Source: an uncultured Butyrivibrio sp. (lineage in GTDB: Bacteria > Bacillota > Clostridia > Lachnospirales > Lachnospiraceae). From it: a DNA stretch of 41,443 bases. Location: positions 1 to 41,443 of the forward strand of contig CAMVLM010000014.1 of assembly GCA_947168335.1 (NCBI GenBank). The letters are read 5' to 3'. Both the position numbers and the translations under genes were made by a program. The notes under the pieces are model-generated. The model did not search any database, was not told where the DNA came from, and was given only the letters and a program-made list of their open reading frames with translations. Of the stretch, positions 24,257 through 32,019 are shown piece by piece. How positions within the stretch are numbered: the first letter of the stretch is position 1; each line of letters opens with the position of its first letter.

Positions 24257-26977
24257 TTATAATCTGTCGCGAATTTCTTCTTCGGTTCTTTTTATCTCAA
24301 GCCAGAAATCTGATGCGCTCATTCGGATGGCTCCGGCGCCATATATGATCACCTGCTCGATGGCATCTGATGTTGCTACGGTTACGCGGCTTGTCTTGCT
24401 GTATTTGTGAGCTGTTCTTTCAATATACTGATCAGCGGTTTCAGCTTCTTTTGTAAATACCACATCAAGATTATTGTAGCGGTAAACCCTTTCGGTTCCA
24501 CCGGGCACCCGGTAAGCATCATAAACAAGGATCACGGTTTCTCTTCTGAAGCCCTGGAAATTTGAAAGAATATCCATGAGAGAATCTCTTGCGGATTTCA
24601 TATCCTTTTCAGCAAGGGATTTCAGCTCGGGGTTCGAATATATAATGTTATAGCCATCGACAAGAAGATATGCATCTTCGGGCTTGTATTCCTTTGGCGC
24701 GCGGTATTTTTTCTGAGGAGCTGAAGAGGCGGCTTTGCGCTTTCTTGCTTCCTCGGCTTTGGCATCATAACGGGGCTTCACCGGGCCGTAGGTCCGCTCA
24801 AAGATCCTGTCAAGCTCCTGAATGGTAGCATCATATGCCCTGGAGCGCTCTTCATAACTAAGCTCTTTCTCACCTCTTACATCGCTTGAACGGTAGCTTT
24901 GCAGCTTGTCTCCATATGCAGTAAGGTCTGTTTCAAAGACAGCGTCCGTATCGGAATCAGTAAGACCGCTATCCGGATTCCAGCCTGTTTCCACGTGCAT
25001 GTAGTTTCTGACTTCGTCCCATGGAATAACCGTGCCGGCACCGTGGGAACAAAAGACGCTTCCGGTAGGCTGGGCAAGATCTCTTTCGGGATCGTAGCCA
25101 TAGGCGGCAATTATTTCGTCGGAGTTATGACAGGGAGCATAACCGGACAGGCTAAGGTCGATTCTTCCCTGGCCATGAGTGTAGGAGATAAGTTCTCTTG
25201 CGTAGTCTCCAAGCTCGGATGCCGGAATTGTACCTGTAATAACAGCTTCGCCCTCAGCATTCATATCGGGAGGATTGCTGCTTCCGTTCATGCGGTTTAT
25301 ATCATTTAATGCTCGTCCAAGGCTCTCCTGAGGCAGAGTGATCTCATAATCATATACGGGTTCAAGTAGGATGCTTTCTGCCATCATAAGCCCCTGTCTC
25401 ACAGCGCGCATTGTGGCTTCTCTGAAGTCACCTCCCTCGGTATGCTTTTCGTGGGCACGGCCGCCGATAACAGTAATTCTCATATCAGTAATCTCTGATC
25501 CGGTGAGAACTCCTCTTATATGGAACTCATTAAGATGGGACAAAATCAGGTTCTGCCAGTTCCTTGCAAGGATATCCGTAGGGCAGTCCAGATCAAAAAC
25601 AAGTCCGCTTCCGGGTTCGCCGGGAGTGAGCATGAGATGAGCCTCAGCATAATGTCTTAACGGTTCAAAATGGCCGACACCTTCCACGGGAGCTTTGATT
25701 GTTTCTTTATATACAATGTTTCCCGGTGCGAAATCTATATCAAATCCAAATCTTTCCATGCAAAGATGCTTTAAAACTTCCATCTGTACCTGACCCATGA
25801 CCTGGACGGTTATATCGCCTGTCTCGGGAGATTTTTCCACTGATAAGAGAGGTTCTTCTTCCGATAAGGTTAAAAGATCGGAATACACTTTAAAGGGATC
25901 GGCATCCTCGGGAAGAATAAGTCTTGATGACAGTATCGGCTGTAAAAGGTCCTGTGAGCCTTCACTGCTTTTTCCAAGCCCCTGTCCCGCTTTTGATAAG
26001 GACAGACCTGTGACAGCAACGATCCTGCCGGCTTCGGCTTCTTTCATCAGTTCAAATTTTTCACCGGAGTAAAGTCGTATCTGGTCAACCTTTTCAGAAC
26101 CGGAAGGGAAGTCAACTATGTCTCTTGGATGCAGAGCGCCGCCTGTTATCTTCATCCATGTAAGGCGGCTGCCCTGGGAATCCCTGGAAATCTTGTACAC
26201 ACGTGCACTGAATTCAGCAGGATATTCCCGGGAAGCAGTAAGTGTGTCTAAGAGGTAAATGAGTTTGGATACGCCATCCATCTTAAGGGCAGAGCCAAAA
26301 ATGCAGGGCACAAGCTTCCTTTCCGATGCAAGTGACTGCGCGTCATCCAGAGTTACTTTCTGCTCTTTTTCCAGATAATTATCCAGCAGCACATCATCAC
26401 AGACAGCTATCTCTTCCTGAATTTCTTCTGATAAAAAGAGATCCTCCTTAATCTCTGTGGGTTCTTTGTCGGTTAAAAGCTCCGTGAAGTCTATTACATG
26501 AGCAAAAAGGTGCTCCCTTATATCCTTGAGGATGCTGTCTTTGTCAGTTCCGCTCTGATCCATTTTATTTACGAATATGAAAACCGGAACATGATAGTGC
26601 TCCAGAAGTCTCCACAGGAGTCTTACCTGGGCAGTGACCATATCTGCAGCGCTGATAATAAGTATGGCTGCATCCAGAACCTTCATGGTGCGCTCTGTCT
26701 CCGGGGCAAAATCAGCATGTCCCGGGGTATCAAGCAGAGTCACATGTGTATTTTCGGAAAAATCAAGCTCGGCCTGTTTTGAAAAAATTGTTATTCCACG
26801 GCTTCTTTCCAAAGAGTAGGTATCGAGAAAGGTATCCTTATGATCAACCCTGCCTGTTTTTCTTATTGCTCCCGTTAAAAAAAGCAGTGCCTCCGAGAGA
26901 GTTGTTTTTCCGGCATCAACATGTGCGTAAATGCCTATATTTAAGTGCTTTTTGTTAGTATTGTTTGTCTGATTCAT
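24257..26977 (-). CDS. TetM-like ribosome-protection GTPase fused to a Rae1/YacP-type NYN endonuclease domain
   Basis: A 906-residue protein. Residues of about 10-680 are an EF-G-like translational GTPase of the TetM/TetW group: G1 AHVDAGKTT, switch ERSRGITI, G3 DTPGHADF, G4 NKMD, then EF-G-type domains and the TetM-like stretch PTGSVFCSHGAGTVIPWDEV. A Lys/Arg/Ala-rich linker (about 735-765) leads to a C-terminal domain (about 767-906) matching Rae1/YacP: LLVDGYNIIYSN, LVYDAYRVPG, VVFTKEAETADQYIE, VATSDAIEQVIIYGAGA, with the four acidic residues of the NYN nuclease site. TetM-type proteins enter the ribosomal A site; B. subtilis Rae1 cuts mRNA there. TetM itself is about 640 residues and lacks this domain. 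No Shine-Dalgarno sequence precedes the ATG. Acquired tetracycline resistance is not implied. Confidence 0.9.
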   Translation of the reverse strand: MNQTNNTNKKHLNIGIYAHVDAGKTTLSEALLFLTGAIRKTGRVDHKDTFLDTYSLERSRGITIFSKQAELDFSENTHVTLLDTPGHADFAPETERTMKVLDAAILIISAADMVTAQVRLLWRLLEHYHVPVFIFVNKMDQSGTDKDSILKDIREHLFAHVIDFTELLTDKEPTEIKEDLFLSEEIQEEIAVCDDVLLDNYLEKEQKVTLDDAQSLASERKLVPCIFGSALKMDGVSKLIYLLDTLTASREYPAEFSARVYKISRDSQGSRLTWMKITGGALHPRDIVDFPSGSEKVDQIRLYSGEKFELMKEAEAGRIVAVTGLSLSKAGQGLGKSSEGSQDLLQPILSSRLILPEDADPFKVYSDLLTLSEEEPLLSVEKSPETGDITVQVMGQVQMEVLKHLCMERFGFDIDFAPGNIVYKETIKAPVEGVGHFEPLRHYAEAHLMLTPGEPGSGLVFDLDCPTDILARNWQNLILSHLNEFHIRGVLTGSEITDMRITVIGGRAHEKHTEGGDFREATMRAVRQGLMMAESILLEPVYDYEITLPQESLGRALNDINRMNGSSNPPDMNAEGEAVITGTIPASELGDYARELISYTHGQGRIDLSLSGYAPCHNSDEIIAAYGYDPERDLAQPTGSVFCSHGAGTVIPWDEVRNYMHVETGWNPDSGLTDSDTDAVFETDLTAYGDKLQSYRSSDVRGEKELSYEERSRAYDATIQELDRIFERTYGPVKPRYDAKAEEARKRKAASSAPQKKYRAPKEYKPEDAYLLVDGYNIIYSNPELKSLAEKDMKSARDSLMDILSNFQGFRRETVILVYDAYRVPGGTERVYRYNNLDVVFTKEAETADQYIERTAHKYSKTSRVTVATSDAIEQVIIYGAGAIRMSASDFWLEIKRTEEEIRDRL

Positions 26978-26984
26978 GGAGATA

Positions 26985-27013
26985 ATTTTAGCATATTTGG
27001 AAAAATATTAAAA
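26985..27013 (-). promoter_or_regulatory. Extended -10 promoter of the GTPase-nuclease gene, predicting a leaderless mRNA
   Basis: On the minus strand TGCTAAAAT gives an extended -10 (TAAAAT at 26990-26985), with a weak -35 TTTTAA 17 nt upstream. Only 7 nt separate the -10 from the ATG, so transcription should begin at or next to the start codon. This agrees with the absence of a ribosome site. Confidence 0.5.
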
Positions 27014-27030
27014 AAAAAATAAAATGGGTG

Positions 27031-27059
27031 TTGATTTTATTTTTTGGTCGTGTTATTAT
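27031..27059 (+). promoter_or_regulatory. Sigma-A promoter of tRNA-Pro(AGG)
   Basis: TTGATT (27031-27036), an exact 17-nt spacer and TATTAT (27054-27059), 12 nt before the tRNA. It is divergent from the GTPase-nuclease promoter. Confidence 0.75.
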
Positions 27060-27071
27060 ACCACTTGTCGC

Positions 27072-27145
27072 CGGGGTGTAGCGCAGTTGGTTAGCGCGCT
27101 ATCTTAGGGAGGTAGAGGCCGCGAGTTCGAGTCCCGCCACTCCGA
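27072..27145 (+). tRNA. tRNA-Pro (AGG)
   Basis: Acceptor CGGGGTG pairs with CACTCCG; the C1-G72 first pair is typical of tRNA-Pro. The anticodon stem CTATC/GGTAG encloses TTAGGGA, giving anticodon AGG with G37. The T-stem GCGAG/CCCGC has one A-C mismatch. The discriminator is A. The A at wobble position 34 would need conversion to inosine by TadA. Confidence 0.9.
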
Positions 27146-27153
27146 CTAAACAG

Positions 27154-27192
27154 AACCTTGAATTCGATTTTGGATTCAAGGTTTCTTTTTTT
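27154..27192 (+). terminator. Intrinsic terminator of tRNA-Pro
   Basis: A 12-bp stem (27154-27165 with 27172-27183, one G-U), 6-nt loop, followed by a run of Ts. Confidence 0.9.
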
Positions 27193-27245
27193 TCTACTGT
27201 CTTTTGTGATAAAATTACTAAAATGCAATTTATGAGGAGACAGGT

Positions 27246-28538
27246 ATGAAAAAAATAAGGGGAAAAAATTTTATTGCTGCAGTTGTCTTCGCAACAGTTC
27301 TTGGAACGTCTTTTATTTCTGATAATAGTTTTATTTTTCCTGATTTAGAAGTTCATGCAAAGGAAGAAGAGACCACTCTTTCAAAGCCGGTGATAAACGG
27401 GCTGAATAATGCCTACAAAGGCGTGATAATAACCTGGAATGAGGTGCAGGGGGCAAAGGGATACAGAATTTTCAAACGTATGAAGTCCACACAGAAATGG
27501 ACCCTCATCCGTACTGTGGCCTCTACTGCGGAGAGGAGATATCTGGATACAGATACCATGAAGGATGGAGGCCTGTACACCTACATGATCCAGGCTTTTG
27601 ACGGTGATAAGGTTTCAGAGGAGTCTGATACTAAGACAATCGTCAGAGTTACCATTACAAATGCCCGAGTTACTGTTTCATACAAACAGAAGAGCGGCAG
27701 GGATATGGCCAGACTGATAAATGATTTCAGAACAGGCTCTGACTGTTGGGCCTGGAATTCAAGCAACACTCAGAAGGTTTATATAACCGGGCTGGCTAAA
27801 CTCAGCTATGATTACAGCCTGGAAAAAGCGGCCATGATCAGAGCAGCCGAGATTGCTGTCAATTTCTCACATGAAAGACCAAACGGCAAGGACTGTTTCA
27901 GCGTGCTCAATGACAACGGATATAATTACACAAGCGCAGGTGAGAATATTGCCTATGGATTTAAGAGCGCAAAATCAGCTTTTAAGGCCTTTCAGGAGAA
28001 CAACAACAAGTACGAGGGACAGGGCCACAGAAGAAATATGCTGAGCTCTGATTACAATGTCTGTGCCATAGGACATGTAAATGTCGGAGGAGTGAATTAC
28101 TGGGTTCAGCTTTTTGCAAATACGACGGATGATTCGGATTACACAAAAAGTAAAGATTCCAAAACAAATGTGAATATTGAGATAGCTTCTGAAGACGTTT
28201 CTGTATATAATAAGACATTACAAAAGATGGGTGTGGTCTACAAGGATTATGCGCCTTCTAAAGTTAAGATTAAAACAGTGGAACCTGAAAAGAAACAGGT
28301 AACCCTTACCTTCACAAGGTCCAGGGGAGCGCTGGGATACGAAATATACAGGTCAACTAAAAAGAAGTCCGGATATGAACTGATAAAAAGGACTACAAAG
28401 CAGAATAAGCTTACTTATACGGATAAGAAGCTCGACAGAAAGAAAAAGTATTATTACTACATTGTTCCATACAGAATTGCTCATGATGAATATGTATACG
28501 GCAAAAAATCAGATGTGGTTTCTGTAAGAACCAGGTAA
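27246..28538 (+). CDS. Secreted CAP (SCP/PR1) domain protein with flanking FN3-like domains
   Basis: A 430-residue exported protein. The signal peptide covers about residues 1-39 (longer than usual, ending near EVHAKEE). An FN3-like domain (about 45-130, NNAYKGVIITWNEVQGAKGYRIFK) is followed by a CAP domain (about 150-295) with the conserved SHERPNGKDCF, GENIAYGF and QGHRRNML segments and a YNVCAIGHV end; the His and Glu cavity residues are present. A second FN3-like domain (about 340-428) closes the protein. CAP proteins of this type are common in gut Clostridia, and their role is not settled. ATG 27246 follows GAGGAGACAGGT. It is followed after 26 nt by cysE, with no terminator between. Confidence 0.87.
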   Translation: MKKIRGKNFIAAVVFATVLGTSFISDNSFIFPDLEVHAKEEETTLSKPVINGLNNAYKGVIITWNEVQGAKGYRIFKRMKSTQKWTLIRTVASTAERRYLDTDTMKDGGLYTYMIQAFDGDKVSEESDTKTIVRVTITNARVTVSYKQKSGRDMARLINDFRTGSDCWAWNSSNTQKVYITGLAKLSYDYSLEKAAMIRAAEIAVNFSHERPNGKDCFSVLNDNGYNYTSAGENIAYGFKSAKSAFKAFQENNNKYEGQGHRRNMLSSDYNVCAIGHVNVGGVNYWVQLFANTTDDSDYTKSKDSKTNVNIEIASEDVSVYNKTLQKMGVVYKDYAPSKVKIKTVEPEKKQVTLTFTRSRGALGYEIYRSTKKKSGYELIKRTTKQNKLTYTDKKLDRKKKYYYYIVPYRIAHDEYVYGKKSDVVSVRTR

Positions 28539-28564
28539 TACCAGAAAACAGAGGTGAAGTATCG

Positions 28565-29482
28565 ATGGATATTGGAGAACGTCAGAATCTGAAAAATGAA
28601 ATAGAAGGTATAGTTGATCTCATTCTTAATGATTATTCACAGGGCAGGGATGTGGATCAGCTTGATGTTTTTAACCAGCCGGACAGAGATTCGGTGGTTG
28701 ATATTGTAAAAAAGCTTTTGAGAATTCTTTATCCCGGGTATTACAGGGACAAGGTTTACAGAAGTTACAACGACAGCAACAGGATTGCCATCATTATCGA
28801 GGATGTTATTTATAATCTTCAGAAGCAGATGGCCATCGCTTTCAGACATACAAATGAGTATGAGAATGCGTCTGATGATACGCTGACCTGCGGAGCAAGA
28901 TGCATTACACTTGAATTCTTCAGGAAGATTCCTCATATCAGAGAGTTGGTGGATACTGATCTCCAGGCTACTTTTGACGGGGATCCCGCAGCATTCAGCA
29001 AGGAAGAGATAATTTTATCTTATCCGGGGCTTCTTGCCAGCACCATCAACAGAATAGCGCATGAGCTTTATCTTCTTAAGGTGCCGCTTATTCCCAGAAT
29101 TATGACGGAGTATGCACATTCTGTCACCGGAATAGATATTCATCCCGGTGCCACCATCGGAAGATATCTGATGATAGATCACGGAACCGGTATCGTTGTT
29201 GGTGAAACATCAATAATCGGTGAACATGTAAAAATCTATCAGGGTGTAACTATCGGTGCTCTTTCAACAAGAGGTGGCCAGACGCTCAAGGGAGTTAAGA
29301 GACATCCCACCATTGAGGACAATGTAACAATCTACGCCGGAGCATCAATCCTTGGCGGAGAAACAGTTATAGGTCATGACAGTGTTGTAGGTTCCAATGC
29401 GTTCCTTACAACATCTATTGCACCCGGAACCCGTGTCAGCATTAAGAATCAGGAGCTTCAGTTCAATAATGGGAATTTCTGA
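28565..29482 (+). CDS. cysE: Serine O-acetyltransferase
   Basis: A 305-residue enzyme that acetylates L-serine with acetyl-CoA, the first step of cysteine synthesis. The N-terminal helical region (about 1-170) precedes the left-handed beta-helix of hexapeptide repeats (about 190-305): DIHPGATIGRYLMIDHGTGIVVGE, containing the catalytic His-Asp, then YQGVTIGALSTRGGQ and NVTIYAGASILGGETVIGHD. It is longer than E. coli CysE (273) because of the N-terminal part, as in the EpsC-like Clostridial and plant-type enzymes. It starts at ATG 28565 behind AGAGGTGAAG. No cysK is visible nearby; its only operon neighbour is the CAP protein upstream. Confidence 0.93.
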   Translation: MDIGERQNLKNEIEGIVDLILNDYSQGRDVDQLDVFNQPDRDSVVDIVKKLLRILYPGYYRDKVYRSYNDSNRIAIIIEDVIYNLQKQMAIAFRHTNEYENASDDTLTCGARCITLEFFRKIPHIRELVDTDLQATFDGDPAAFSKEEIILSYPGLLASTINRIAHELYLLKVPLIPRIMTEYAHSVTGIDIHPGATIGRYLMIDHGTGIVVGETSIIGEHVKIYQGVTIGALSTRGGQTLKGVKRHPTIEDNVTIYAGASILGGETVIGHDSVVGSNAFLTTSIAPGTRVSIKNQELQFNNGNF

Positions 29483-29525
29483 TTTTTATAACCGCAACAA
29501 AGATGAAAAAATTTAATATAGCCCC

Positions 29526-29553
29526 TAAAGTCTGTAATGAATGTGACCGATAT
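29526..29553 (+). promoter_or_regulatory. Sigma-28 (SigD/FliA-type) promoter of flgE
   Basis: TAAA (29526-29529), a 16-nt spacer and ACCGATAT (29546-29553) match the flagellar-sigma consensus TAAA-N15-GCCGATAT closely. The predicted start near 29559 gives a 5' UTR of about 110 nt before the hook-protein gene. Confidence 0.75.
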
Positions 29554-29572
29554 AGAGGATGTAGGTAATAGT

Positions 29573-29632
29573 ATGTTTATGCCTATGTGTATCGGCAGCA
29601 CAGGATGTGTCTGTATTAAGTGTCAGGGATGA
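29573..29632 (+). CDS. Possible Cys-rich 19-residue leader peptide in the flgE 5' UTR
   Basis: An open frame MFMPMCIGSTGCVCIKCQG with four Cys, inside the predicted flgE leader and preceded by AGGTAATAGT. There is no homology I can name and the ribosome site is weak. It may be a chance frame. Confidence 0.2.
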   Translation: MFMPMCIGSTGCVCIKCQG

Positions 29633-29668
29633 TGATTTATAGCTTTTATATGCAGAAAGCGTGATTGT

Positions 29669-30991
29669 ATGGTTAGATCATTATGGTCCGGAGTTGCGGG
29701 ACTTAAGACACATCAGATGAAAATGGATGTTATTGGTAATAACGTAGCTAATGTTAATACCACTTCTTATAAATCACAGCAGACTACTTTTGGAGATCTT
29801 CTTTATCAGACCACCAGAAGGGCAAACGGGGCAACGGCTACAAAGGGCGGAATTAACGCAAGACAGGTTGGTCTGGGCGCCAGAACTTCTGCAATAATGA
29901 CCAATGTAGGTAAGCAGGGTTCAATCCAGAGTACGGATAATGCTCTTGATGTCAGTATATCCGGCGATTCATTTTTCATGGTGGAAAATGCCAACGGAGA
30001 AATGAATTATACCCGTGACGGTTCATTTGCAGTTGATGCACAGGGCTATCTTGTTACCAGATCAAATGGATATTATGTGAGAGGAACCGGCACAGAGGAT
30101 GCTCAGGTGGGAACTCACGGCAGAATACAGATACTTCCTATAGATGATGACGGCAATCTCGAGAAGATGGCAGGAGAAGCCACAACTTATGCCAGAATCA
30201 CAGGCAATATAAGCAGAACAGATACTCAGCTTAAGGATGCGGCAGGAAGAACTGTAGATCTTGAATTTTATGGAAAAGACGGCAATACTTACACAGTAAG
30301 ATTTAAGTTTACAAATGCGGGCGATGATAACGATACAACCTATACCGCAAACATTACGAAAATATATGACAGCAATCATAAGGAAATTGAGGGTGGCATT
30401 GCGGATGGTACATCAGTGGCACTTTCATATGATGCCGCAACAGGTAAATTTGTAAGCGCTAACGGAGCTGAAGACGGAAAGGTACAGCTTGCCTTCCAGG
30501 GTGATGCTGCTATAGCAGGAGCTCTTACAATTGATTTTTCAGAGACCACAAACTATGCGCCTCTTAACGGACAGTCAAGCTCCAAGATTGAAGCATACAG
30601 AGGCGATAAAGAAGGTAACAATGAAGGTTATCCCGAAGGCGATATGAATGGTTTTTCAATCGGCAGAGACGGAACCATTACAAGATTCTACAGCAACGGC
30701 CAGAACCGTTTTGCAGGACGAATCGTGGTTGCTGAGTTTGCGAATGTAACAGGTCTTGCCAAGGAAGGAGAGAACCTCTATTCAGTAACAGGTAACTCCG
30801 GTGCGGCAAATCTCATGTTTGTAAACGAAGACGGTGGTTATATGACATCAGGTACTCTTGAGATGAGTAATGTGGATCTGTCCACAGAGTTCACAGATAT
30901 GATTACAACTCAGAGAGGTTTCCAGGCAAACAGCAGAGTTATTACCGTTACAGATACGCTTCTGGATGAATTGAGACGTCTGAAATCCTGA
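29669..30991 (+). CDS. flgE: Flagellar hook protein FlgE
   Basis: A 440-residue rod/hook-family protein. The N-terminus (MVRSLWSGVAGLKTHQMKMD, then VIGNNVANVNTTSYKS) is the flagellar basal-body rod motif, and the C-terminus (TSGTLEMSNVDLSTEFTDMI, then TQRGFQANSRVITVTDTLL) is the FlgE/FlgG C-terminal helix. The variable middle (about 140-330) fits a hook protein rather than the 260-residue FlgG or FlgF. It polymerises into the hook outside the cell after export by the flagellar type III system. The gene stands alone, outside a flagellar operon, with a sigma-28-type promoter, so it may be an extra or late-expressed hook protein. The ribosome site is weak. Confidence 0.85.
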   Translation: MVRSLWSGVAGLKTHQMKMDVIGNNVANVNTTSYKSQQTTFGDLLYQTTRRANGATATKGGINARQVGLGARTSAIMTNVGKQGSIQSTDNALDVSISGDSFFMVENANGEMNYTRDGSFAVDAQGYLVTRSNGYYVRGTGTEDAQVGTHGRIQILPIDDDGNLEKMAGEATTYARITGNISRTDTQLKDAAGRTVDLEFYGKDGNTYTVRFKFTNAGDDNDTTYTANITKIYDSNHKEIEGGIADGTSVALSYDAATGKFVSANGAEDGKVQLAFQGDAAIAGALTIDFSETTNYAPLNGQSSSKIEAYRGDKEGNNEGYPEGDMNGFSIGRDGTITRFYSNGQNRFAGRIVVAEFANVTGLAKEGENLYSVTGNSGAANLMFVNEDGGYMTSGTLEMSNVDLSTEFTDMITTQRGFQANSRVITVTDTLLDELRRLKS

Positions 30992-31014
30992 TGGTGTTAA
31001 TGGAACATTAAAAT

Positions 31015-31068
31015 AAGCCCGAAATGAGCCCTTTTCCAAGAGAAAAGTACCTTATTTCGGGCTTTTAA
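31015..31068 (+). terminator. Intrinsic terminator after flgE
   Basis: A 10-bp stem, AGCCCGAAAT with ATTTCGGGCT (extended by one A-T pair), encloses an inner CTTTTC/GAAAAG hairpin and is followed by TTTT. Confidence 0.85.
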
Positions 31069-31106
31069 TTTACAAATATTCGTTCAAGAAATGTTTAATA
31101 AAATAG

Positions 31107-31135
31107 GGGACATACGCCGAAATATATAGTACAAT
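31107..31135 (+). promoter_or_regulatory. Sigma-A promoter upstream of the CIRCE element
   Basis: GGGACA (31107-31112), an exact 17-nt spacer and TACAAT (31130-31135). The predicted start near 31142 puts the CIRCE element in the 5' UTR, about 25 nt downstream. A TAAA/GCCGAAAT pair here resembles a sigma-28 site, but its 13-nt spacing is short. Confidence 0.6.
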
Positions 31136-31164
31136 AATAGTAGAAAAGGAGAATATTGCGACAA

Positions 31165-31191
31165 TTAGCACTCGGTACTAGACAGTGCTAA
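31165..31191 (+). promoter_or_regulatory. CIRCE element (HrcA operator)
   Basis: TTAGCACTC, a 9-nt spacer and CAGTGCTAA match the CIRCE consensus TTAGCACTC-N9-GAGTGCTAA with one mismatch (C for G at the first base of the right arm). Known role: HrcA represses heat-shock operons through this inverted repeat. Here it sits 64 nt before the mecA-like gene. Confidence 0.9.
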
Positions 31192-31254
31192 CAATATGTT
31201 ATATAATCGGCTACAAGTTCTTTTTATAACCAAATGGGAAGGAGATGAGGCTAT

Positions 31255-32019
31255 ATGGTAATCGTAAAAATGAACAATACTACTGTAGAGTGCAGTATTG
31301 CTGCATCAGAACTTCGTGAAATAGGCCTCACCCCTGAAGCAATCATGAATGGCGAAAAGAAAAGCTTTCCGTTCATGGCACAGCTAAACAGGGAAGTTGG
31401 CGAGCAGCTGGGTTACGATCCCGAAACGGAAGTACTCATGATGAGTAAGAATATGATGGTTGATGGAAGTGTGCGCATTTTCGCCATAAAGATGTCCAAT
31501 GAGGACATTCAGAAATCCGCTGACAGGATCAGAGGTTCAGCTGAGGCTATTCTTAAGGAAATGACCCAGGAGAGAGTAGACGCCATTAAGCGTAAGACAG
31601 GCTCTGAGAAGGGTGAGGCACTCAATGAAATGATAGGTCAGGTTTCCGAGCTTATTGAACAGATATATGACCAGGATGAGGTGGAGGAGCCGCATATTGA
31701 GGCTATGGCGAAACCTCTGGTAAATATTGAGAGATATATGGCGAAGTTCGACAGCATAAATTCCGCAGCAAGGTTTGCCAAGGTATCCTATAGTTATCCG
31801 ATCACGGCTTCAAAGCTTTATAAGGAAGGGGATAGTTATTATCTGACCCTTGTACTTGAGCCTGATGGAGAGAATGCAGTTTACGACCTTAGAAGGAGCG
31901 GACTGGAGTACGCAGAGGATCTTGTAATGAACTCTGCAGAACAGACACACATTGAGGAGACAGCTAAATGCATCATTAAAGAGGATGCACTGGTACATCT
32001 TAAGGATATGATATGCTAA
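31255..32019 (+). CDS. mecA: MecA-like adaptor protein for ClpC
   Basis: A 254-residue protein of the MecA/NegReg family (PF05389). The N-terminal substrate-binding region (VECSIAASELREIGLTPEAI, about 8-75) and the C-terminal half (about 150-254: ARFAKVSYSYPITASKLYKE, YYLTLVLEP, LEYAEDLVM) follow the MecA layout with an acidic linker. MecA adaptors deliver target proteins to ClpCP; in B. subtilis ComK is the target. The upstream CIRCE element places the gene under HrcA heat-shock control, as suits a protein-quality-control adaptor. ATG 31255 follows AAGGAGATGAGG. Its 3' end overlaps the arginase-family gene by 7 bases. Confidence 0.82.
   Translation: MVIVKMNNTTVECSIAASELREIGLTPEAIMNGEKKSFPFMAQLNREVGEQLGYDPETEVLMMSKNMMVDGSVRIFAIKMSNEDIQKSADRIRGSAEAILKEMTQERVDAIKRKTGSEKGEALNEMIGQVSELIEQIYDQDEVEEPHIEAMAKPLVNIERYMAKFDSINSAARFAKVSYSYPITASKLYKEGDSYYLTLVLEPDGENAVYDLRRSGLEYAEDLVMNSAEQTHIEETAKCIIKEDALVHLKDMIC

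Noticed and set aside
24257-26977. Calling the large GTPase an acquired tetracycline-resistance gene
   Set aside because: It has TetM-like motifs, but also a nuclease domain absent from tet(M) and no mobile context next to it. Chromosomal homologues of this type need not give resistance.
29503-29568. A 21-residue Cys-containing frame upstream of flgE
   Set aside because: It overlaps the sigma-28 promoter and has no ribosome site, so the promoter explanation is preferred.
31099-31123. A sigma-28 promoter for the mecA gene
   Set aside because: TAAA and GCCGAAAT are present but only 13 nt apart and the -10 is imperfect; the 17-nt-spaced sigma-A pair with a CIRCE element is a better explanation.
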